Shown here: positions 55,307 through 64,000 of the stretch, in pieces
Position numbering within the stretch: position 1 is the stretch's first letter
Layout of the letters: each line of letters starts with the position of its first letter
NCBI GenBank assembly: GCA_019843655.1
Contig: JACDQD010000007.1
Location: 23,144,365 to 23,208,364 of the forward strand
Origin: Lethocerus indicus
Lineage: Eukaryota > Arthropoda > Insecta > Hemiptera > Belostomatidae
Direction: 5' to 3'
Length of the DNA: 64,000 nucleotides
Notes under the pieces: generated by a model
Seen by the model: only the letters and a program-made list of their open reading frames with translations
The model's database searches: none
What the model was told of the DNA's origin: nothing
Position numbers and translations under genes: made by a program

Positions 55307-55709
55307 CAAATAAAAATTATATTTACAAATACATATTTGTACACTCTTGCTTGTATAATGGTTCAAGGCATATGTAATTATGAAACATTATTAAGGAAGA
55401 CACATTATGGAAAATAATTGCAAGACTTTTACTATTTGCGGAATATTTATTGAACAATAGTATTATTGAGTAAGAAATTGAATTTCTGTGTCTGTTTATT
55501 AGTTTATTATACTTCCTTGTGCAGTAGTGTTTATATGTATACATGTAAACTGGTATCATATTCAGATTCTAAAATTTGGTTCCAACTTGGCTCTATTCTG
55601 CCAATTCTATTGCAACATTCAATTTTTCATGTTTCTAAATTCATTTTAAATTTGATAAAGTTTGGTAGAAAGGTTTATTCCCTTCCCCACTCCCCTGGGT
55701 GTGGTCTGC

Positions 55710-55750
55710 TTCCGACGTTTCGGATCTCTTACCGGTTCTATCATCAGGGT
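55710..55750 (-). repeat. Variant hammerhead-like motif, different subfamily
   Basis: On the minus strand: CTGATGAT, a 16-18 base insert containing ACCGGT, then CCGAAACGTCGG. CTGATGA and GAAAC are intact and ACGT is a self-complementary helix III followed by C at the cleavage position. Helix II and stem I pair poorly. The CCGAAACGTC form differs from the CCGAAACCGGTC form in the rest of the window, suggesting another element subfamily. Confidence 0.4.
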
Positions 55751-56119
55751 CCGACATACCTCATGATATCTCCTGCACTTTCAATTCGTTCTGATATTCA
55801 GCCATCGAACTTGTCTCATGCTTCATCCGTACAATGTATCAAGCATTCATGTAAGTGTTACTTCGTATTTTTAAACCGATAAAAAATATTTTCCGTTTTT
55901 CTGATTTCATATATTTCGCTTTTCCTTCGTACTTCTACATAGTATGTGCGTTACCGCGTCGAATGGAACTTTTTCCCGTTCCAGGTGGTAATCCTCGAAT
56001 TAAATTTTATTCTCCTTCGTTTGGAACTATCTCGTTTATTAACGGGGAGTAATGGCCGCCCAAACATATATGCTATCTTTATTTGGATAACATGCAGGGA
56101 AATGAAATGAAATCGACAT

Positions 56120-59100
56120 ATGGAGGAAAGGTACGATATACCAGCCGTGGAAAACCCCATAGCGCAGTCCGCCACCTGCTCATCAAGTATGAACAGTGAG
56201 CGTTTATTAACATTTATCATCTCCCTTCTACTGGAAACCCGGACGGCGACTCTCATCCTCGTCGGCCTAATTGTCATCTTGTATTTGTACTACAAAAGTA
56301 AATTCGGAAATTTATGGAAAAGCCTGGGGGTGCCTTACGTGCCTTGGGCGTCGTTTCTCAGCTCGGATTTCTTCCATTTCGTCCGGCCCGTGTGCCGCGT
56401 CCCAACCCAATTGAAAATCTACAGCGCTTACAAAGGAAAAGGGCAGAGATTCGTGGGAACTTTCGTCGGCAACAAACCGACGCTGTTTGTCAGCGATCTG
56501 GAACTGATCGAAGAGATAACGGTCGGCTCGTTCGCCAGCTTTCACGACCGGAGCCGCGTCGAGTGCGACGTGAAGACGAATCCTCTCCTGGACAACCTGA
56601 TGAACGCCAGCGGGGACAAGTGGAAGGCGCTCAGGAGCAAACTCTCCCCGACTTTCAGTAACGCCAAGTTGAAAACAATGCACGGACTCCTGCTTGAATG
56701 TGGGGACGATCTAGCCGAAAAGATGGTCGAATACGCCCAAAGGTAGGAGATTTCGTAAGTGGGCCATATTTTCCGCGACAGAAACTTGAACTATCGCTAA
56801 CTTTATTCATTGAACTTTACAGATTGCATGATAATGTGGGAAGAACCTCGAGTAGCAGGGGTTGGACCCCGTCAATCCTGTTAGTTATAAATTAGATGTA
56901 TACTTCAAAATACTTTCAGAGATTAGTTAGTAATAAACCTTTTTTTAAAGTAAGACGTGGGCAAAATGATTTCCATTATAAGCTTTTAATTTTGTCCTCT
57001 ATTCTTTCGGTTTATTTAAACTACAATTGAGATATGCGCTTAGTAGGTGGGGCCACAAAAGTTTCCCTTCGTTCTGGGATTCTTATACACTTTAAGTTTT
57101 AAGTAAGAGCGAACACCTTACTACTTTTCAATGTCTAGATGTATATTCGAATTAAGTAATGTTATATTTTATTTCCATATTCGGCGGAAAGATCCGAACC
57201 TGTGGACATCAAGGAAATAATGGGGCAGTTCGGGGCGGACGTGATCGGAGCATGCGTCTTCGGCCTCCGAATAGATTCGCTCAAAAATCCGCACAACCAG
57301 TTCAGGAAGATGGGAAAACGAGCGATGACGTACAACGCCCAAACCGGTCTGAGAACCATCCTGTGGGACACGGCGCCTTGGCTGGCCGCCCTCCTCAGGA
57401 TAAAGCTCTGGCCGACCGACGTGGAGCGGTTTTTCATGGAACAGACCGAGAGGACCGTCCAGACGAGGGAGACCGCCGGCTCGGACAGTAACGATTTCAT
57501 TCAACTCCTCATCAATTTGAGGAAACAGGATATCGATGGCGGCAAGAAGCAGACAAATTCCGGTCAGTAATAGAATTCGCTCGCGCGGTCAAAAAAAAAA
57601 CAAATTTAAGATAAGTCGGTCGGGTCGGTTTTAAATTGCACGATACTCGATTCTACATCAGATTGACTGCTTTCTTTACCCTCCTCCTTATCATGTGCAG
57701 ATTGTAAGCAAAAGAAGGGATGTAAGATTTAGGGGATCAAACTAATTACAAGCACTTTGTCACGTGATTCGGAAGTGTCGGGTTCTCCTTTCGCCATACC
57801 TTCTAACATCCTTTATCCTTTTACACTACGTTCGGGTGTGTTTGAGATGTTTCCTTTGCACACACTTGTAGCGCATATTAATGTTTACATAAAATGTAAA
57901 AATGTTTCACTTAAAAACTGTTTATTATCGATTAATATGAATTAGTAAGATGGGGATATAATTCTTGTGTTCACACTTCACGCTGAACGACAATTGGGCT
58001 GTAATCCGAAGAAAACTCCTGAAGATTTCATGTCCGGTGTAGCTATTAAAGGGAACGCTTAATAAAGCGTTTTAATAGCTACTTCGAATACGGAGTCCAA
58101 AAATTCGTATTGCTTTCAACAGTCGGCCTGAACAATCGGCAAATGTCGGCGAACGCCTTCGTGTTCTTCATCGCCGGGCTGGTGACCACCTCGTCGGCGC
58201 TGGCCTACTGCCTCTTCGAGCTGGCCCAGAATGAAGACGTCCAAGAGAAGCTCCGCCAGGACATACTGGCCACTCTAAACACAACCGGTGGCCAGTGTAC
58301 TTACGAGGCCCTCAACAACATCCCGTACATGAATCAAGTTATCAACGGTAAATAATATTTTAGTTATCCTCGCCACATTTCGTACGGTGGTTCTTTTACA
58401 GCGGTATGATATCCCTGAGCCTTGTATGTGGCATTATTTGCGTGATACCAAAAAATTGTACCTCGGGAGAGAATATTTTAGTACATTATCCTACAGTTTG
58501 CTGTATGACAACTGTTTTCTTTACCATCTATTGTACAACGACGAAAATATGATTTATTTATTTACAGTTTATTAATTTGATATACCTGTTTTGTGGTCTG
58601 TGAGGGGTTGGAATACTGTAGGTTCGTACTGTCGACAGTACATGTGAAAGTGACAGTGCAGTGAGGATGCCCAAAAAACATCCAAAGTGCTAACAGTGAC
58701 TAACACCGCTACTGAAGATGGCGAGTAGCCGAAACCGGTCTAGCAAAAGATCAAACCAGCGAGAGGAGACAGAAACATCACGAACCTACAGTATTACAGT
58801 TTATTCTATCGCTGAAACTTTTTGGGTTACCAATCATTTTGGAGCTAAATTAAACTGTTCGGAATTTATTATCTGGAAAAAATTCCGTATTGTTCTTTTT
58901 AATCCCTTAATTCGGAAATGCCTTAGTGTGTTCCTAATATTTAAATTGCAGAAGCGTTGAGAAAATATCCACCAGTGCATACTATCAATCGTCTCTGCAC
59001 GGCCGACTATCCAATTCCGGGAACGGACATCGTCCTGCCCAAGGGGAGCGTCCTCGAGCTGCCTGTATATTCCATCCACAACGACCCGGATATCTATCCA

Positions 59101-59819
59101 CAGCCGGAAATGTTCAAACCGGAGAGGTTCAGCGAGGAAAATATCGGCGCTATACCGAAAGGGGCGTTCCTACCGTTCGGCAGGGGACCTCGTATTTGCA
59201 TTGGTATGACATTTGCTATTGGTAGAAAACATTATCTATTAGAAAAAGTATGACTTACTGTAGTAAAAGGGGACATACTTCGCGGAATGGATTTTATTAA
59301 CCCTGCGGTCCAAAGTGTAAGAATTGGCAAGGAAATCTGTACATTAATGGGAATTTTCCTTCGGATCACTTCAGTAGATAAATGACCAAATGGTAGGAAA
59401 CTATGGCGAATGGAATATACATTGACTCGCTCTGCCGTTATTAAATGAACGCGATGGGTAAATAAATAATTTGAGGTATTATTTCGGGTGTCCTCGAGTT
59501 CCCAGTATATTCCGTCTTCAATCCCTCTCGATCAACAGGGAATACTGGAGGCGTGCGGTTGAGTACGGGTAAGAAATAAAATTGCCATTGAATTAGTAGT
59601 AGCAGTTTTAACAGATTTGTTATAAATAATTTACTACTGTTATTATTTGAAGGTCAGAGATTTGCACTGATGGAGATGCAAGTGGCGCTGGCTAAGTTGG
59701 TGCCCAAATTCAAAATCACGAAACATGCGACTACGCCTTCAACGTTCAGTTATGACAAGAAGGAGCAAATCCTACTGGTTCCAGAAGGGAAGATAATGTT
59801 GAATTTCGAGAAGTGCTGA
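56120..59819 (+). CDS. Cytochrome P450, CYP3 clan (CYP6-like), gene 1
   Basis: Predicted ER-anchored haem-thiolate enzyme. Exons 56,120-56,742, 57,192-57,562, 58,123-58,347, 58,952-59,203 and 59,653-59,819 (TGA) join in frame to 545 residues. A downstream ATG at 56,189 would give 522, closer to the usual 500-520, so the true start is uncertain. Features: membrane anchor about residues 43-58, WxxxR at W168/R172, I-helix AGLVTTS at 349-355, ExxR at E407/R410, PERF at 463-466, and the haem loop FGRGPRICIG with Cys489. The I-helix position that is normally Asp or Glu is Val352. CYP3-clan insect P450s commonly oxidise xenobiotics, hormones or plant compounds; the substrate cannot be read here. The exon 2 acceptor (CGGAAAG) has a weak pyrimidine tract. 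Introns 2, 3 and 4 hold a hairpin, a ribozyme-bearing insertion and an exon relic. Confidence 0.92.
58039..58082. repeat. Bulged hairpin in P450 gene 1 intron 2
   Basis: GTAGCTATTAAA, unpaired GGGA, ACGCTT, loop AATA, AAGCGT, TTTAATAGCTAC: 18 perfect base pairs with one four-base bulge. It ends 40 bases before exon 3, so it may cover the branch-point region. It could be a tiny foldback insertion. Confidence 0.9.
58562..58805 (+). mobile_element. Putative small insertion carrying a hammerhead motif
   Basis: The 12-mer TTACAGTTTATT occurs at 58,562-58,573 and again at 58,794-58,805, like a target-site duplication around a 220 bp insert. The insert contains a 16 bp perfect inverted repeat (AATACTGTAGGTTCGT at 58,612-58,627 and its complement at 58,780-58,795), a 16 bp palindrome GTACTGTCGACAGTAC at 58,626-58,641, and the hammerhead motif. 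No coding sequence is present. The arrangement suggests a non-autonomous element related to Penelope-like elements or metazoan retrozymes. The left inverted-repeat arm starts 38 bases inside the direct repeat, so the exact boundary is uncertain. Confidence 0.5.
58708..58744 (+). ncRNA. Minimal type I hammerhead ribozyme motif, intact copy
   Basis: Order: stem I GCTA (58,708-58,711), core CTGAAGA (58,712-58,718), an extra T, helix II GGC with GCC (58,720-58,722 and 58,728-58,730) and loop GAGTA, core GAAA (58,731-58,734), palindromic CCGG within ACCGGT as helix III, cleavage triplet GTC ending at 58,740, and stem I TAGC (58,741-58,744) exactly complementary to GCTA. Such minimal hammerheads with self-complementary helix III are known from Penelope-like retroelements and are thought to act as dimers with low activity. 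It lies in sense orientation in intron 3 of P450 gene 1. The extra T between A9 and helix II is the main departure from the canonical core. Confidence 0.7.
59486..59525 (+). pseudogene. Relic copy of part of P450 exon 4 in intron 4
   Basis: About 40 bases match 59,046-59,085 of exon 4 colinearly, without gaps (29 of 40 by eye, 20 of 23 in the best block, which includes TCCTCGAG and GTATATTCC). It would read Val-Leu-Glu-Phe-Pro-Val-Tyr-Ser, like the exon's Val-Leu-Glu-Leu-Pro-Val-Tyr-Ser. Interpreted as a decayed exon duplication or a fragment of another P450 copy. Confidence 0.65.
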
Positions 59820-60848
59820 TGGTATCTAGCTAAAATTGTATAGATAGAGATGAGAAATGCAGTTTGTAGAATGAACCAACCGTCCCTCATCTCCCTAGCT
59901 CATCTCCCTAGCTTAATCAAGTTACTCTGTTAGTTTAATACAAAAACCCCCTCTAGTCGTTTTAAACATTAACACGTACCTACTTTTCGTTTGTCTATAT
60001 CTGGTTACAAATGCCGGCGCGTAATTAACAATAATATTTATTATTATTAAATAGTCGTTAAATTAGTCATGTTGGTAGAACTGTGAGGTTCAAGCGTAGG
60101 AATACTTGCAGATCGGCGAGTTGAAACGAACTAAAGGAGAGTATGGTTTCAAAGTGTTTATTTAATTTCCTACAGCCAACACAGACCTGTTATGAAAAGA
60201 ACATTTCCCCCACTTTAGAAACAAACAATTTTTAAATGGCTCAGTTCAAACAACTTTGAAATGGGCATGATGTACTGCGCGTTTCGTTGATGTCGCTACG
60301 AGACGTCTTACTCTAGAATAACATTATAGAAGCATCTTAGTCAGTATCGTTATTACTTTAAAAATTATAGCGGTTTTCGCTACATGCATTATATGCGTTT
60401 ATCATATAACCTGAAGTATACCTCCTTATACGGGCCCAATTTCATAGACTTGGTTCTACTTCAAAATCGAAACTAACAGTAAATATACTGTATGGTTATC
60501 ATGAAACGTATTACTTTATTGTTATTTTAAGCTATTTTTAAATTATGAAATAATTCATATGTCCCTCAACTCCCAAATTCAAAATACACAAGGAATGAAT
60601 AAATGCATACGAGTTAATAAATATTATTTCTTCTGTTGGCAGTAATATAAAGATGAATTATCAATGTTGTACGATTTGATTTTTTTTTATGAACATGATA
60701 ATTTTTTATAAAACAATAAAAATATCAGGGCGCCAACTAGGACCTCAAGGTCATAATAAAAACACAAATGGGCAGACTAACCTTTCGTAAAAGACCGCTC
60801 TGTAAATAGTGAGGGAGTAAATGATAAAATTAGTAGTTCCACACCACA
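59820..60848. other. Spacer between the two P450 genes
   Basis: About 1.0 kb, AT-rich. It holds a perfect tandem 13 bp duplication (CTCATCTCCCTAG at 59,886-59,911) and an ATTAAA near 60,045 that might serve gene 1 as a polyadenylation signal. No clear TATA box is visible for gene 2. CpG becomes rare towards its right end. Confidence 0.4.
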
Positions 60849-63129
60849 ATGTTTCTTTCTTCTTTGATTTCTTTATTTGCATTTCAAGTGTTACTTGGTA
60901 TTTTTAAACTATTCAGAAATTATGTTAATAGTTTTAGTTATTGGAAAACTTTAGGAATTACTTATTTATTGCCTTTGCCTGTATTTGGCAACAGTTTTAA
61001 GAATGCCTTGGCTTTAGAAGCCAACCATAAGACTCAGACTAAGATTTACAAAAAGGCTTCCAATCTTAAATATGTCGGCACTTATGAAATGAGTGAGCCA
61101 AATTTGTTTGTTAAAGATCTGACTTTGATCAATAAAATTCTAGTGGGCAATTTTACAAATTTTTCATCTAGAGGTTTGGGCCACCCAAATAATCCATTAT
61201 TTGTGAATTTGGTGAATATGGATGGTCAGGAGTGGCACTTTCTTCGTGGACAGCTCTCTCCAGTCCTCTCGAGCTTCAACATGAATAACATGTCTAGATA
61301 CGTGAAGGAATGCTGCGACAATCTAGTTACATATATGAATGCGGAGTATGTCAGAACTGGGAAACCTTTTGAGGCGTGGGAAGTTATGGCACGTTTCACA
61401 ACAGACACAATATCAGTATGTTTGTTTGGGACTTCTGAAAAGGCGCTGGTAAATCCAGACTCCAAACTGCACAAGATGGGTCAAAACATTTTCACTCCAA
61501 CATATAAGTACAAAATGAAATTACTTCTGAGATCTCTTTTTCCTAACATCTACAGACTATTCAATTTCAACAACAATAATATCTTAACCTTTCTCAGATT
61601 CCTTAAATCAATTATTAAGTTTAATGAAGGTAAAATGAACATTTTACGTGTTCTCCTAAGGCTAGAAAAATCTAAAGCCGATATTGAAACCGGTAAAACT
61701 AATTTAACTCGAGAAGAAATTAAACATGATCAAAATATCAGATGTATGAAGGAAAAATTTTTGGAATCAAACTCCTATGCCTTGTTTGTAGCTGGATATA
61801 TAACAACATCTCTTACTTTGAGTTACTGTCTTTATTCTTTGGCAGAAAAGCAATCAGTGCAGGATAAACTTTATTCAGAGATCAAAAACGTATTAAACAA
61901 CAAAGGGCAATTGACCTATGAAGCTCTCAAAGCATGTTCATATATTGATCAAGTAATAATGGGTAAGTTCTTTATTTATTGAATTCAACTCGGCCTTGGT
62001 TGGTTTATATAACATACAATAAATTCCAAAATTCCAGAAACACTACGGCTGTATCCTCCAGCACTGTTTCTACAAAGAAAGTGTACAGCAGATTTTGCTA
62101 TTGATGATGACCATGTGATAAAACAAGGAACAAAAATCACAATACCAGTGTACTCTATACACCATGATCCCCAATACTTTGAGAATGCAGAAGAATTTAT
62201 TCCAGAGAGATTTGAAGAACAGAACAGATTGAAAATTAGACGTGGGGCTTATCTACCATTTGGGGATGGACCCAGAATGTGTATTGGTAAGGTATATTAT
62301 TAAGTAAAATGTTAATTTTTTTACAATTTAAATAAAACTTTCTGAACTGGTGGTGTGTATATAAATACGCACAGTAACTCAAATACACCGGCTCATGAAA
62401 ATTGTATGCTGGATGAAATGATATATGAAAAATTTCAGGAAAGTAAATAAGTCACTGACTTATTTTGATCAATTTAAAGTGTATACTCTCAAATATCTGT
62501 AATTAAAAAATTACAGTTTAATATTCCTGTAACTGTATGATCATAAAACTAGGGCATTTTTCTACCTAGAGAAAATAGGATTAGTTTAACAAAAGTTACA
62601 ATCTAGGACCCAAAAAATGCTTTGTCTTGACTGTAATTGCAGCAACTTGCAATGTGTTTTCAATGAACCAAAAGTAAGTTTTACTAATGATGACTTTTAT
62701 TTGCAATAATATGACATTCCAGTGTTTCCTAGTATCTACATTGCATAATATGTACAATTGATATTTTGATAAAGAAAATTACACCTTTATAATTACTCAG
62801 AAATGTTATTACCTCAGAAGGTCAGAGTAGTATTTAATATTTAAACACATTTTTGAAACTGAAAAAATTGAAATTTACTTATCAAGTATATTGGTGTGGC
62901 ATGACCGTTAAGGGCAAAAAATAAGGAATGTTTATTAAATATTTTAGCAATAAATTTATTTGCAGGTAGGCAACTGGCTATGTTAGAAATGAAAATGGCA
63001 CTGAGCCTGATGGTACTTAATTTCAAATTCTTCAGAAACCCAAGAACACCATCCCCTTTGGACTTCAGTAAGAAAACATACCTACTTGTACCCAGCAACG
63101 GGATATGGTTAGATGTCAAATATAGGTAA
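60849..63129 (+). CDS. Cytochrome P450, CYP3 clan (CYP6-like), gene 2
   Basis: Exons 60,849-61,962, 62,038-62,286 and 62,966-63,129 (TAA) join in frame to 508 residues, a normal length. Features: N-terminal hydrophobic anchor (about residues 2-20), WxxxR at W129/R133, I-helix AGYITTS at 315-321, ETLR at 372-375, PERF at 427-430 and haem loop FGDGPRMCIG with Cys453. As in gene 1 the acidic I-helix residue is replaced, here by Ile318. Both introns (phase 1, before ETLR and inside the CIG of the haem loop) match introns 3 and 4 of gene 1; the first two introns of gene 1 are absent. Base composition is AT-rich and CpG-poor, unlike gene 1. All key haem-binding residues are present and the frame is intact, so I take it as functional. 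Confidence 0.92.
62697..62774 (+). repeat. Direct repeat, copy in P450 gene 2 intron 2
   Basis: About 78 bases nearly identical to 63,773-63,850, including ATTGCATAATATGTACAAT, with small indels. Family unknown; no coding potential. Confidence 0.85.
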
Positions 63130-63224
63130 CCCGATTAACTCTTTTATTTTAATTTTTTAAGTTTTTATTTTGGGATTTTTATTACAGATATATATTTTTA
63201 TATACAAATATTGCATTGTAGAAT

Positions 63225-63339
63225 TTACAAAAGTTCATCAAAAACTTTTTCTTCAACCTTTGAAGTAATAGAATCTATTGGACATGTTGAGAGGGTTGTC
63301 TGTGATATAAGTTGTTTAAAAGCATTGATATCCCTCAAC
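63225..63339 (-). CDS. Terminal exon of an unidentified minus-strand gene (partial)
   Basis: On the minus strand a good acceptor (TTTTATTTTCAG) is followed by an exon open for 37 codons after one carried-over base, ending in TAA at 63,225-63,227. It encodes LRDINAFKQLISQ, then a Thr/Ser-rich stretch and KVEEKVFDELL, a helical C-terminus. AATAAA-type signals on the minus strand lie about 45-65 bases downstream. It converges on P450 gene 2 with 95 bases between stop codons, and the rest of the gene lies beyond the right edge. CpG-poor composition fits a broadly expressed gene. I do not recognise the protein. The exon is too short for an open-frame search, so the call rests on splice site, frame and polyadenylation signals together. 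Confidence 0.5.
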
Positions 63340-64000
63340 CTGAAAATAAAAACAAATGTTAACAACAAACTTATTATGCTATATTGAAATTCTGATTAAA
63401 ATTAATAACTTTTAATTATGAAATGTAGTACAATGCAAAGGTGCATTACCTACAACTATATACCAAAGCATTAATCAAAGAGATACAAATAATAATTGAA
63501 TATGTGACAATCTTAAAACTGAATGTGACTAGATTCATATTTCTTAGGAGGATGATAAATAAAAAGCATGTTAATGAATTGCTACTATGAAAAAAGAGAG
63601 ATTAACATCATATTATCCTGTTGGAATTAATTTGCTACAGAAAAGATGTTCATTGGTTTAGTTTTAAATGTTTAGAAAGTATTGTCTGATTAATGTTTGA
63701 TACAAAATTTGATCAGCTTATGCTCATACTAGAAAGATTATTAAGTAAATCATGTATAATGTAGTAATATATTATTTGCAATAATATGACTTATTCCAGT
63801 GTTTCTAGTACCTACATTGCATAATATGTACAATACATTTTTGATAAAAAAATAATAAGATTAATTAATAATAGAAAAGATTAAACTGTTTCAATTTGAA
63901 TTATAATGAGGCATGCAACACATACTAATTTTAACTTTATACAGTATAAAACAAACAACCCCATGCTTAATCATACAGACAGTTGAAGGTTTTAACAAAG
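63340..64000 (-). other. Presumed intron of the right-edge gene
   Basis: AT-rich, CpG-poor sequence with no further exon that I can support. It contains the second copy of the 78 bp direct repeat. Confidence 0.35.
63773..63850 (+). repeat. Direct repeat, second copy
   Basis: Partner of 62,697-62,774, differing by a few substitutions and one- or two-base indels. Confidence 0.85.

Larger units (their letters stand above)
54407..56119. promoter_or_regulatory. Divergent spacer between UTP18 and P450 gene 1
   Basis: About 1.7 kb containing both 5' flanks. CpGs reappear just upstream of UTP18 (about 54,430-54,510), as expected of an unmethylated promoter. I see no clear TATA box for either gene. 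The spacer also holds a perfect 12 bp hairpin, a (TA)n tract at 55.26 kb and a hammerhead-like variant at 55.7 kb. Open frames here are AT-rich and not convincing. Confidence 0.4.

Noticed and set aside
57340..57360. ACCGGTCTGAGA resembling the hammerhead helix III motif
   Set aside because: It lies inside P450 exon 2 coding sequence and lacks the GAAA and CTGAAGA boxes.

Overview
The window looks like nuclear DNA of an arthropod, most likely an insect. It carries two tandem microsomal cytochrome P450 genes of the CYP3 clan (CYP6-like), a housekeeping WD40 gene split by short GT-AG introns, long dinucleotide microsatellites and a large AT-rich intergenic tract. I cannot name the order or species from sequence alone.

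Layout. Positions 1 to about 47.5 kb hold no protein gene I can support. This part keeps a normal CpG content and contains microsatellites, degenerate repeats, a degenerate tRNA-like sequence, an inverted-repeat pair (43.7 and 45.1 kb), a diverged ~330 bp repeat pair (10.4 and 31.7 kb) and a dispersed family of hammerhead-ribozyme-like motifs of the kind carried by Penelope-like retroelements. Near 47.5 kb the DNA becomes strongly CpG-poor. UTP18 (minus strand, 49,458-54,406, eight exons) encodes a small-subunit processome WD40 protein. It is divergent from P450 gene 1 (plus, 56,120-59,819, five exons), which is followed by P450 gene 2 (plus, 60,849-63,129, three exons). The last exon of an unidentified minus-strand gene (63,225-63,339) converges on P450 gene 2 and runs off the right edge.

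The P450 genes are paralogues sharing two phase-1 intron positions, one before the ExxR helix and one inside the haem-binding loop. Both have replaced the conserved acidic residue of the I-helix oxygen-activation motif by Val or Ile, which makes their chemistry worth testing. Intron 3 of P450 gene 1 contains an almost intact minimal hammerhead ribozyme motif in sense orientation, inside a ~220 bp segment bounded by a 12 bp direct repeat and containing a 16 bp inverted repeat. I consider this the most interesting object in the window. UTP18 acts in the nucleolus and has no evident functional link to the P450s; the neighbourhood appears incidental.
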